Shown here: piece by piece, positions 45,129-52,431 of the stretch
How the letters are laid out: every line of letters begins with the position of its first letter
Numbering within the stretch: position 1 is the first letter of the stretch
Assembly: GCA_964246985.1 (NCBI GenBank)
Contig: CAXTSE010000009.1
Location: forward strand, 1 to 64,000
From: CAXTSE01 sp964246985
Lineage (GTDB): Bacteria > Actinomycetota > Actinomycetes > Actinomycetales > Microbacteriaceae
Length of the DNA stretch: 64,000 nucleotides
Reading direction: 5' to 3'
Translations under genes and position numbers: made by a program
The notes under the pieces: generated by a model
The model's input: only the letters and a program-made list of their open reading frames with translations
The model's database searches: none
What the model was told of the DNA's origin: nothing

Positions 45129-46091
45129 ATGAGCACCCAGGGGGGCACCAAGGCCGTCATCGCGGCACTACTGGCGAATGCCGGGATCGCGGTCGCGAAG
45201 TTCATCGCGTTCCTCATCTCGGGCTCGGCATCGATGCTCGCCGAGAGCGTGCACTCGCTCGCCGACTGCGGCAATCAGGGACTGCTGCTGCTCGGCGGAC
45301 GCAAGTCCCGCAAGGCGGCCGACGACGCGCACCCGTTCGGCTACGGCCGCGAGCGCTACGTCTACGCGTTCGTCGTCGCGATCATCCTGTTCTCGGTGGG
45401 AGGGGTGTTCTCGCTCTACGAGGGCATCGACAAGATCCAGCACCCGCACGAGCTCGAGCTGCCGATCGTGCCGATCGCCGTGCTGCTCGTCGCGATCGTG
45501 CTCGAGTCGTTCTCGCTGCGCACAGCGGTCCGCGAGTCGAACCACACCCGCGGAAAGCAGACCTGGATCCAGTTCATCCGCCGGGCAAAGCAGCCCGAGC
45601 TGCCGGTCGTGCTGCTCGAGGATGTCGCCGCTCTCACCGGCCTCGTCCTCGCGCTCGCCGGCGTCGGACTCTCCGTGATCACCGGCAACACCCTGTGGGA
45701 TGCGATCGGCACCATCGCGATCGGCGTGCTGCTCGTGCTGGTGGCGGTCGTCCTCGGCATCGAGACCAAGAGCCTGCTGGTCGGCGAGGGCGCCACCGCC
45801 GTCGACCTGGCCACGATCCGCAAGGTCTTCAACGACAGCACTCGCGTCGAGGCGCTCATCCACATGAAGACCCTCTACCTCGGGCCCGACGAGCTGATGA
45901 TCGCCGCCAAGGTGGCGTTCCCCGAGCGCACGATGGCGGTCGACATCGCGCGGTCGATCGACGAGCTCGAGACCGAGCTGCGCGAGGCCCTGCCCGTCGC
46001 CCGCGTCATCTACATCGAGCCCGACATCTACCTCGCGCCCGGAGACCAGCAGCCGACCACCGACGCGATCGTCATCAAGAGCGCCGACTGA
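45129..46091 (+). CDS. cation diffusion facilitator (CDF) family transporter
   Basis: A 320-residue six-TM metal/proton antiporter. TM2 has ESVHSLADCGNQ; TM5 has LLEDVAALTGL, where the usual HxxxD is ExxxD-like, so metal specificity may differ from zinc-type ZitB. A C-terminal cytoplasmic domain (about 215-310) follows. GGAGG overlaps the six-base leader, so translation is possible either way. Confidence 0.9.
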   Translation: MSTQGGTKAVIAALLANAGIAVAKFIAFLISGSASMLAESVHSLADCGNQGLLLLGGRKSRKAADDAHPFGYGRERYVYAFVVAIILFSVGGVFSLYEGIDKIQHPHELELPIVPIAVLLVAIVLESFSLRTAVRESNHTRGKQTWIQFIRRAKQPELPVVLLEDVAALTGLVLALAGVGLSVITGNTLWDAIGTIAIGVLLVLVAVVLGIETKSLLVGEGATAVDLATIRKVFNDSTRVEALIHMKTLYLGPDELMIAAKVAFPERTMAVDIARSIDELETELREALPVARVIYIEPDIYLAPGDQQPTTDAIVIKSAD

Positions 46092-46139
46092 CGCGCCTCC
46101 AGCATCCGCCCAGTCGCGCCCGCTACGGTCGTCGGCGAT

Positions 46140-47330
46140 ATGTCTACTGAAGCGCGCCACGGGCGACTCCCCCGCAGACGCGCCGTCGGCGCGATCGTCA
46201 CGATCGCCGCGATGGCGCTCGGCATCGGCGTCGTCAGCGCCGGATCGGTCGCGGCGATCGCGCTGCAGCAGATCCGCGGCGAGATCGGCGGCGGCACCGA
46301 CATCTCGATCGAGGGGCAGGCGCCTCCCGGCGTCGGCGCGATCAGCGGTCCCGTCAACATCCTGCTCGTCGGAAGCGACAGCGGTCAGGGCAACCCCGCC
46401 TACGGCAAGCGCGGCGAGAACCTCAATGACGTCACGATCCTCCTGCACATCTCGCCGGTGAGCCACACGGCCACCGCGATCAGTTTTCCGCGCGACATGT
46501 ACACGCCCATCACGGGCTGCGACAGCAACCCCGGCACGCGCAAGATCAACGAGGCGCTGACCTACGGCGGCCTCGCCTGCGCCGTCTCGACCGTCTCCGC
46601 CCTGACCGGCCTCGACATCGGGTACGCCGCCAAGATCGAGTTCGACGGCGTCATCGCCATGTCGGATGCCGTGGGCGGCGTCGAGGTGTGCGTCGCCACC
46701 CCGATCAACGACCTCGCGATCAACTACAAGCTCGCCGCGGGCCAGCAGGTGCTGTCGGGCTTCAACGCTCTGCAGTTCCTGCGCAGCCGACACGGCGTCG
46801 GCGACGGCAGCGACACCGGCCGGATCGGCAACCAGCAGCTCTTCCTCTCGGCCCTCATGCGCAAGATCAAGAGCGAGTCGACCCTGACGAACCCGGTCAC
46901 CGTCTACCAGCTCGCGCAGGCCGCCGCCCAGAACATGGAGCTCAGCACCTCCCTCACGTCGCTCGACACGATGGCGTCGATGGCACTCGCCGTGAAGGAC
47001 ATCCCGCTCGCCAACATCGCCTTCGTGCAGTACCCGACCGGGAGCACCACGGTGAACGGCGTCGGCGGGCTGCTCCCCCGGAAGGAGCCGGCGAAGGTGC
47101 TGACGGATGCGATCGCGGCGGATGCGCAGATCGTCATCACCGGCGACCCCGGTGGCGGTGCCGTGGCCGGCGAGGACATCGTCGAGGCCCCGACGCCCGC
47201 GCCCACTGGAACGGCGGCGCCGACGGCGCCGGCCACTGATCCGAACGCGCCCGCCGTGGTGACCCTGCCGTCGACCATCACCGGTCAGCCGGCGACCGAG
47301 CTGACCTGCACCGCGGGGCAGACCTTCTGA
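46140..47330 (+). CDS. LytR-CpsA-Psr (LCP) family cell-wall ligase
   Basis: A 396-residue protein with one N-terminal TM (about 17-42) and an outside LCP domain: ILLVGSDSGQGNPAYG, NDVTILLHISP, ISFPRDMYTPI, KINEALTYGG, and QFLRSRHGVGDGSDTGRIGNQQLF. LCP enzymes attach teichoic acids, arabinogalactan or other glycopolymers to peptidoglycan. A Pro/Thr/Ala tail with a lone cysteine in ELTCTAGQTF ends the protein. Convergent with tadA (one-base gap). Confidence 0.92.
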   Translation: MSTEARHGRLPRRRAVGAIVTIAAMALGIGVVSAGSVAAIALQQIRGEIGGGTDISIEGQAPPGVGAISGPVNILLVGSDSGQGNPAYGKRGENLNDVTILLHISPVSHTATAISFPRDMYTPITGCDSNPGTRKINEALTYGGLACAVSTVSALTGLDIGYAAKIEFDGVIAMSDAVGGVEVCVATPINDLAINYKLAAGQQVLSGFNALQFLRSRHGVGDGSDTGRIGNQQLFLSALMRKIKSESTLTNPVTVYQLAQAAAQNMELSTSLTSLDTMASMALAVKDIPLANIAFVQYPTGSTTVNGVGGLLPRKEPAKVLTDAIAADAQIVITGDPGGGAVAGEDIVEAPTPAPTGTAAPTAPATDPNAPAVVTLPSTITGQPATELTCTAGQTF

Positions 47331-47331
47331 T

Positions 47332-47799
47332 CTAGCGCCGCTGCTCGAAGAACTCGACGAGCAGGGCGCCGCACTCGTCGGCGAGCACGCCCGTCTCGAC
47401 CTCCACGCGGTGCGTGTGGCGACGGTCGCGCAGCAGGTCATGCACGCTGCCCGCGGCGCCCGCCTTCTCGTCCCATGCGCCGAAGACCACCCGCGGGATG
47501 CGAGCGGCCAGGATCGCCCCGGCGCACAGCACGCACGGTTCGAGGGTCACGACCAGCGTCGTGTCGGTCAGGTGCCAGTCGCCGCGGATCTCGGCGCCCC
47601 GGCGGATCGCCAGCACCTCGGCGTGGGCGGTCGGATCCTGCAGCTTCTCGCGCTCGTTGCGCGCGTGCGCGAGCACGGTTCCGTCGCCGTCCAGCAGCAC
47701 GGCGCCCACGGGCACGTCGCCCGATGCGAGAGCCAGGCGCGCCTCGGCGATCGCCGCCCGCATCGCCGCCTCGCGATCCGCCCTGGGCTGTTCCGGCAT
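47332..47799 (-). CDS. tadA: tRNA adenosine(34) deaminase
   Basis: A 155-residue cytidine-deaminase-fold enzyme making inosine-34 in tRNA-Arg. The zinc site is HAE (His59, Glu61) and PCVLC (Cys89, Cys92). The ATG at 47799 is seven bases after TAGGGT on the minus strand. That -10 box overlaps the start codon of the divergent upp gene. Confidence 0.92.
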   Translation of the reverse strand: MPEQPRADREAAMRAAIAEARLALASGDVPVGAVLLDGDGTVLAHARNEREKLQDPTAHAEVLAIRRGAEIRGDWHLTDTTLVVTLEPCVLCAGAILAARIPRVVFGAWDEKAGAAGSVHDLLRDRRHTHRVEVETGVLADECGALLVEFFEQRR

Positions 47800-47812
47800 A
47801 GCATCGACCCTA
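47799..47812. promoter_or_regulatory. mutually overlapping promoters/start codons of tadA and upp
   Basis: Plus TAGCAT (47799-47804) is seven bases before the upp ATG at 47812 and begins on the first base of the tadA ATG. Minus TAGGGT (47812-47807) is seven bases before the tadA ATG and begins on the first base of the upp ATG. The whole reads CATAG...CTATG. Each gene's -10 box is thus partly made of the other gene's start codon. Confidence 0.6.
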
Positions 47813-48444
47813 TGCGAGTGCACGTGGCCGACCACCCCCTCATCACCCACAAGCTGACGGTGCTGCGCGACAAGACGACCCCGTCGCCCACCTTCCGCGC
47901 CCTCGCCGAGGAGCTCGTGACTCTCCTCGCCTACGAGGCCACGCGCAACGTGCGCACCGAGGTCGTGACGGTGACGACGCCCGTCGCCGAGACCCAGGGC
48001 CTTGCGATCGCGTCGCCGCGGCCGCTGGTCGTGCCCATCCTGCGCGCCGGGCTCGGCATGCTCGAGGGCATGGTCAAGCTGGTGCCGACGGCCGAGGTCG
48101 GATTCCTCGGCATGGTGCGCAACGAGGAGACCCTGCAGCCCGACATCTACGCCGAGCGGCTGCCCGACGACCTGTCCGACCGCCAGTGCTTCGTGCTCGA
48201 CCCCATGCTCGCCACCGGCGGATCGCTGATCGCCGCGATCACCTACCTCTTCGACAGGGGTGCGGTCGACGTCACGGCCGTCTGCCTGCTGGGGGCTCCA
48301 GAGGGCCTGGAGGCCGTGCGCGCCGCCACGGAGGGGCGCGACGTGACCATCGTGCTCGGCGCCCTCGACGAGAAGCTCAACGAGGTCGGCTACATCGTGC
48401 CGGGGCTCGGCGACGCCGGGGATCGGCTGTACGGCACGGTCTAG
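47812..48444 (+). CDS. upp: uracil phosphoribosyltransferase
   Basis: A 210-residue pyrimidine-salvage enzyme turning uracil and PRPP to UMP. Signature stretches: HPLITHKLTVLRDKTT, VVPILRAGLGMLEGM, the PRPP loop VLDPMLATGGSLIAAI and the uracil-binding YIVPGLGDAGDRLYGT end. Leaderless ATG. Confidence 0.97.
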   Translation: MRVHVADHPLITHKLTVLRDKTTPSPTFRALAEELVTLLAYEATRNVRTEVVTVTTPVAETQGLAIASPRPLVVPILRAGLGMLEGMVKLVPTAEVGFLGMVRNEETLQPDIYAERLPDDLSDRQCFVLDPMLATGGSLIAAITYLFDRGAVDVTAVCLLGAPEGLEAVRAATEGRDVTIVLGALDEKLNEVGYIVPGLGDAGDRLYGTV

Positions 48445-48466
48445 TGGCGCATCACGCGTGGCCACT
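48443..48466. terminator. weak hairpin between upp and the acyl-CoA dehydrogenase
   Basis: AGTGGC (48443-48448) pairs with GCCACT (48461-48466) between convergent genes. No U tract; low confidence. Confidence 0.3.
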
Positions 48467-48468
48467 CA

Positions 48469-49629
48469 TCACGGGGCCTCAACATCGAGACCCAGAGCGA
48501 GCCGCCCCTCGCGACGGAGCGTCGCCTCCGGCGTGAAAGGGTGGAACTTGGCCGCCCGGATGTCGCGGTAGGCCCGCTCGATCGGCGATCCCCGGAAGTA
48601 CGCCGCGCCGCCGCCGACCTCCATGGCGAGGTCGCAGATCTCGAGGCCGGCGAGCGCGATCTCGCGCTTCGCCGCCATGACGGCGGCGACCGTGTCGAGC
48701 GACGGGGTGGGCTCGTCGCCGACGAGGGCCAGCGCGCCGTCCAGAGCCCAGGACGCGACACGGGCGCGGTGCGTCATGAGCCCGATCTGGCGCTGCACCG
48801 TCGCATCCGAGGTGTCCCGCACCGCGTCGATCGCATGCGAGCGGGCCGATTCCGCGATCCCGAGGTACACGCCCGCGATGACGGAGAAGCCGATGGTCGA
48901 GATCATCTGCAGCGGCGGATCGACCACGCCGTAGGGTCGGTCGGCGAGGACGCGGTCGTCCGGGACGAAGACCTCGTCGAGGTGGATGTCGTTGCTGGCG
49001 GTGCCGCGCATCCCCATCGCATCCCAGGTCTGGTCGACGCGCACCCCGGTGCTCGACACCGGGACGGCCATGTTGAGCACCCGGCTCCCGCGCTCGGGGT
49101 CGTCGTAGACGAACATCGTCGAGAGGACCGTCCCCACCGGCGACTGGCTCGCGAAGATCTTGTGCCCGCTCACGCGGTAGCCTCCGTGCACCTTCACGGC
49201 GGTGCCGCGCGGATGCGTGTAGTCGGCGCCTCCCGTCGATACCAGGACGATGCCCTCCTCCGCCACCCGCGCCAGCGTGGCCTCGGCGCCCGGAAGGCCC
49301 CGCCGGTACCGCCAGGCCGTGAACGCGGTGACGTGCTGGTGCATCGCGGTGGCGAGCGCGGTCGAACCGCAGTGCCTCGCGAGCTCGCGCTGCACCATCG
49401 TCACCTGCCGCACGGACGCGCCGGCCCCACCGAGCTCGGTCGGCACGGCGATGGCGAGGAGCCCGCTGGAGGCGAGGAGGTCGAACGACTCGCGCACCCA
49501 GGTGCCGTCGCGATCGTGGCTGGCGGCGTGCTGCGCGAGCACGGGCCCGCACTCGGCCGCGCGGGCGACGAGCTCGGCCTCCCGGTCGGATGCGGAGAGG
49601 GTGGATTCGGCGGAGATTCTCGTGATCAT
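48469..49629 (-). CDS. acyl-CoA dehydrogenase family protein
   Basis: A 386-residue flavoprotein of the ACAD/flavin-monooxygenase fold: LASSGLLAIAVPTELGGAGAS, HGGYRVSGHKIFASQSP, QTWDAMGMRGTASNDIHLDEVFVPDDRV, and EVGGGAAYFRGSPIERAYRDIRAAKFHP. The last two stretches are like DszC/SfnB-type or acyl-CoA dehydrogenases of desulfurization and xenobiotic pathways, so it may be a monooxygenase. ATG six bases after TACCGT. Upstream lies an alpha/beta hydrolase-LuxR gene on the same strand. Confidence 0.85.
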   Translation of the reverse strand: MITRISAESTLSASDREAELVARAAECGPVLAQHAASHDRDGTWVRESFDLLASSGLLAIAVPTELGGAGASVRQVTMVQRELARHCGSTALATAMHQHVTAFTAWRYRRGLPGAEATLARVAEEGIVLVSTGGADYTHPRGTAVKVHGGYRVSGHKIFASQSPVGTVLSTMFVYDDPERGSRVLNMAVPVSSTGVRVDQTWDAMGMRGTASNDIHLDEVFVPDDRVLADRPYGVVDPPLQMISTIGFSVIAGVYLGIAESARSHAIDAVRDTSDATVQRQIGLMTHRARVASWALDGALALVGDEPTPSLDTVAAVMAAKREIALAGLEICDLAMEVGGGAAYFRGSPIERAYRDIRAAKFHPFTPEATLRREGRLALGLDVEAP

Positions 49630-49727
49630 GGAGCGACGGTAGGCCCCGGCGTTCCCGGCCGGCATCGGGGCGGGCGCGTACATCACCCGTGGTGCGAGGC
49701 ACCGATGGCGCCGAACGCGTAGCGCCG

Positions 49728-50816
49728 TCAGCCGCCGAGCAGACGAGCGACGGCGGCGGCCCGAGCCGAACGACCGGTCACGTCCAGCTTGGAGTAGATG
49801 TTCTGCAGATGCCGCTCGACGGTGCGCGAGCTGATGTGCAGCGATCGGCCGATGGCGTCGTTGTCCGAGCCCTCGGCGACGAGGCGGAGCACGTCGAGCT
49901 CCCGCGGCGAGAGCGCGGACACATCTCCCTGACCGGGTGCCGCGGGGCGGCGGTCGGCCGCCAGGAACGCCTCCAGCTCCTCGACGAAGACGTGCCAGGC
50001 CGGCTCGGCGGCCAGGAGGATGTGATTGGCGCTCTCCAGCGCGACGAGGTGGGCGCCTGGGATCTCCGAGGCGAGCTGGCGGCCGTCCTCGAAGTCGTTC
50101 ATCCGGTCTCCCCGAGCATGCAGCACCAGGGTGGGAGCGGTGACTCTCGCCAGCAGGTCGCGCGCATCGGCGACCAGGCGACCCCGCCGCGCAGCGAGGA
50201 CGTCCTCCGTGGACGCGGCCACCCGCTGCAGCTCGTCGACCCAGACCATCTGCTCCTCGGTGGCCTCCGGGATCATCAGCGATGTGAACACGCGCCGGAA
50301 CACGGAATCGGGGCGTGCCCACCCCACCTTGATCATCTGCGTGAAGGCGTCGGCCAGCTCCAGCTCTGCCGGGGTGGGATCGGGCAGCGCGGCGGCGTAG
50401 CTGCCGTAGAACACGAGACGGGTGATGCGCTCGGGGTGCCGCACCGCATAGCCGAGGGTGACCGGGCCACCCTGCGACATGCCCATGAGCGCGAACCGAT
50501 CGAGTTCCGCGTGGTCGACGACGGCCTCGAGGTCGGCGATGCGTGCGTCGAGTCCGTGCTCGACGACCCCGCGATCCGAGAGGCCGTGGCCCCGCTCGTC
50601 GTACCGGATCACCGTGCAGAAGCGGCCGAGATCCTCGAGGAAGTGTCGCCAGACCGGGCTCTCCCAGTCGAACTGGAGGTGGCTCAGCCAGCACGCCGCG
50701 ACCACGAGCGTCGGGCCCGATCCGTGCCGGGCATACGCGATGCGCACGCCGTCGCTCGACCGGCAGAACGTGATGTCCTGCGCGGGAGCGCTCGAGGTGC
50801 CGGAGGGCCGCGTCAC
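49728..50816 (-). CDS. alpha/beta-hydrolase domain fused to LuxR-type HTH
   Basis: A 362-residue two-domain protein. Residues about 10-280 form an alpha/beta-hydrolase: RYDERGHGLSDRG, nucleophile elbow GMSQGG, Asp in LHARGDRM and His in ESANHILL, all apparently intact. The C-terminus (about 295-362) is a LuxR/GerE HTH: LSPRELDVLRLVAEGSDNDAIG, ISSRTVERHLQNIYSKL. This suggests a transcription factor whose sensor is a hydrolase fold. Start: the first ATG (50825) lies within the -10 TACCAT; the GTG at 50816, seven bases after it, is preferred. Divergent from the cysteine mini-ORF. Confidence 0.87.
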   Translation of the reverse strand: MTRPSGTSSAPAQDITFCRSSDGVRIAYARHGSGPTLVVAACWLSHLQFDWESPVWRHFLEDLGRFCTVIRYDERGHGLSDRGVVEHGLDARIADLEAVVDHAELDRFALMGMSQGGPVTLGYAVRHPERITRLVFYGSYAAALPDPTPAELELADAFTQMIKVGWARPDSVFRRVFTSLMIPEATEEQMVWVDELQRVAASTEDVLAARRGRLVADARDLLARVTAPTLVLHARGDRMNDFEDGRQLASEIPGAHLVALESANHILLAAEPAWHVFVEELEAFLAADRRPAAPGQGDVSALSPRELDVLRLVAEGSDNDAIGRSLHISSRTVERHLQNIYSKLDVTGRSARAAAVARLLGG

Positions 50817-50836
50817 GCCACCCATGGTAGGCCTGC

Positions 50837-50865
50837 TTGCAAATCCTGCGTCGGTGCCACAAACT
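50837..50865 (+). promoter_or_regulatory. promoter of the cysteine-rich leader ORF
   Basis: TTGCAA (50837-50842) and CAAACT (50860-50865) are separated by exactly 17 bases, and CAAACT ends seven bases before the leader ATG. This fits a SigA-type promoter giving a leaderless mRNA. Confidence 0.5.
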
Positions 50866-50872
50866 TGCGGGC

Positions 50873-50974
50873 ATGACCGATCACTCGCGCTCCCTGACCT
50901 CCGCCGAGGCCCGTGGGACCGCCGGCATGATGCTGCCGGCGCGTGCGGTCATGTGCTGTCGAATGTGTGCGTAG
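50873..50974 (+). CDS. 33-codon cysteine-rich leader peptide (candidate attenuator)
   Basis: An ATG-to-TAG frame encoding 33 residues that starts MTDHSRSLTSAEARG and ends VMCCRMCA. The three cysteines are crowded into the last six residues, next to the stop. It is preceded by a well-spaced promoter and would be leaderless. In mycobacteria, leaderless short ORFs ending in polycysteine act as cysteine-responsive attenuators; this has the same design. A winged-helix gene follows after 139 bases of hairpin-rich sequence. Without homologue comparison the peptide itself is likely only a sensor and not a functional protein. Confidence 0.6.
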   Translation: MTDHSRSLTSAEARGTAGMMLPARAVMCCRMCA

Positions 50975-50988
50975 AGAAACCTCAGCCC

Positions 50989-51093
50989 GAGTCCTCGCTA
51001 TGAGCGATCAATCGGACTCCCGGACCCCGGACTCGTCTCCGGGCGACTCCGCCACCCGCACCGACACACTCCCGGGCTCCTCTGAGAAGCCCG
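50989..51093 (+). promoter_or_regulatory. competing hairpins between leader ORF and winged-helix gene
   Basis: GAGTCC (50989-50994) can pair with either of two GGACTC copies (51014-51019 or 51029-51034), mutually exclusive folds. The second copy also lies in another stem, CCCGGA / TCCGGG (51026-51043). A third hairpin CGGGCT / AGCCCG (51073-51093) ends seven bases before the AAGGA ribosome site. The layout is typical for translation-coupled attenuation or RBS sequestration. No strong U tract is seen, so control may be at translation or Rho. Confidence 0.45.
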
Positions 51094-51113
51094 CATCCGA
51101 AGGATTCGACACC

Positions 51114-51842
51114 ATGTCCCTTGCCGTTCTCGCCACCCCGCGCCGCGTCACCCCGACCGTCTACCCGTCTCCCGCGACCGCGCCCAAGGCGCCGCCCGCT
51201 CCGGGCGCCGCCCGTCCCGCCGTCCGCGCCGTGCCCGAGGGCACCGAGGCGCGCGGCTTCGCCCTCTACATCGGCATCGACGAGGCCAAGGCCCTCGCCG
51301 CCGGCACCGACCTCGGGTCGGTCGTCTCGGCGCTGAAGGCCCTCGTGGCCGAGCTGGTGCCCGACGCCGAGAGCTACGCCGCCGTCGCGCTCGCGCCGGT
51401 GGGCGCCGGCGGTCGCGATGTCGACGTGGTGCGCCTCGCCCTGCAGGACCCCGCCGCGCTCGCCAAGCACCGTCAGACCACCGCCGTCGAGCCTCCGGAG
51501 CCGAAAGGCGGTGTGGTCATCGACATCTCGCGCAAGCGCGTGCAGCTCGACGGCGAGACGGCTCCGCTCACCTACAAGGAGTTCGAGCTACTGCAGTTCC
51601 TCGTGCTGCGCGAGGGCCGCACCATCGACCGGCACGAGATCATCTCGACGCTGTGGTCGGAGGGCGGCGACGACGAGGTGCCCAACGAGCGCACCATCGA
51701 CGTGCACGTGCGTCGTCTGCGCTCGAAGCTCGGAGCCTACGAGGACATCGTGCGCACGGTGCGCGGTGCTGGCTACCGCTTCGATCGACACGCGGACGTC
51801 GCGATCCGCTGGGCCTCCACGCCGTCCCCCGACGTGTTCTGA
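51114..51842 (+). CDS. orphan winged-helix (OmpR/PhoB-type) DNA-binding protein
   Basis: A 242-residue protein. The C-terminal domain (about 145-235) is an OmpR-type winged helix: LTYKEFELLQFLVLREGRTI, RTIDVHVRRLRSKLG, VRTVRGAGYRFD. There is no receiver domain; instead an Ala/Pro linker (1-45) and an unknown 90-residue alpha/beta domain (GFALYIGIDEAKALAAG...). Start: ATG 51114 with AAGGA nine bases upstream is preferred; an in-frame ATG at 51000 would add 38 residues with clearly lower third-position GC (about 79 percent), which looks like leader RNA. It may be the target of the cysteine leader. Confidence 0.85.
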   Translation: MSLAVLATPRRVTPTVYPSPATAPKAPPAPGAARPAVRAVPEGTEARGFALYIGIDEAKALAAGTDLGSVVSALKALVAELVPDAESYAAVALAPVGAGGRDVDVVRLALQDPAALAKHRQTTAVEPPEPKGGVVIDISRKRVQLDGETAPLTYKEFELLQFLVLREGRTIDRHEIISTLWSEGGDDEVPNERTIDVHVRRLRSKLGAYEDIVRTVRGAGYRFDRHADVAIRWASTPSPDVF

Positions 51843-51881
51843 ACCCCCTGCGCCGTCGTCGGGCGCCGTTCTCCAGCTCGA

Positions 51882-51908
51882 TGTCGATTCCGGCGATCGC
51901 CGTTCGAC
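51882..51908 (+). promoter_or_regulatory. candidate ECF42-type promoter of the DGPF gene
   Basis: TGTCGA (51882-51887) followed after 17 bases by CGAC (51905-51908), about 50 bases before the DGPF gene. As I recall, ECF42 sigmas use a TGTCGA -35 element, and the sigma gene lies just downstream, so autoregulation is likely. Confidence 0.5.
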
Positions 51909-51958
51909 GCGATAGTAGGAGGACGCACACCGCGACCTCGACATCGAAGGAGCACCCC

Positions 51959-52399
51959 ATGAAGTACATGCTGATCATGCGCCAGGACGCCACGGCCACG
52001 GACGCCTACAGCGATCCGTCGTTCGACTTCGAGAAGGTCATGAACGACATGGGCGCGTACAACGAGTCGATGATCGAGGCAGGCGTCCTGCTGGCCGGCG
52101 ACGGCCTGTCGGATGCGAAAGAGGGCTTCGTCGTCGACTTCGCCGGCGAGGCCCCGATCGTCACCGACGGCCCGTACGGCGAGGTGCACGAGCTGTTCAA
52201 CGGCTTCTGGATCATCGAGGTCTCGACCAAGGAGGAGGCCGCCGAGTGGGCGTCCCGCGCTCCCCTCGGCGCCGGCTCGAAGCTCGAGGTGCGCCGCGTC
52301 ACCGACGAGAGCGACTTCGCCGACTACGCCGACAACGAGTACGTGCAGAAGGAGAAGGGCTGGCGCGAGGACCAGGCGAAGCGGGCAGCACAGGCCTGA
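51959..52399 (+). CDS. DGPF/YCII-related domain protein
   Basis: A 146-residue dimeric alpha/beta barrel protein: MKYMLIMRQDA start, then GDGLSDAKEGFVVDF, the DGPY motif (VTDGPYGEVHELFNGFWIIEV) and SKEEAAEWASRAP-like helix. DGPF proteins are the conserved partners of ECF42 sigma factors; their role is unknown. GGAG seven bases before ATG. The sigma gene follows after 32 bases. Confidence 0.92.
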   Translation: MKYMLIMRQDATATDAYSDPSFDFEKVMNDMGAYNESMIEAGVLLAGDGLSDAKEGFVVDFAGEAPIVTDGPYGEVHELFNGFWIIEVSTKEEAAEWASRAPLGAGSKLEVRRVTDESDFADYADNEYVQKEKGWREDQAKRAAQA

Positions 52400-52431
52400 C
52401 CGCCTGACCGCCCGATCCGGCCCGCGAGCTC

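Noticed and set aside
50943..51113. In-frame upstream starts of the winged-helix gene (50943 and ATG 51000)
   Set aside because: 50943 is within the leader ORF in another frame; the 51000-51113 part has lower GC3 and carries hairpins, and there is a ribosome site before ATG 51114. The ATG at 51000 is not strictly excluded.
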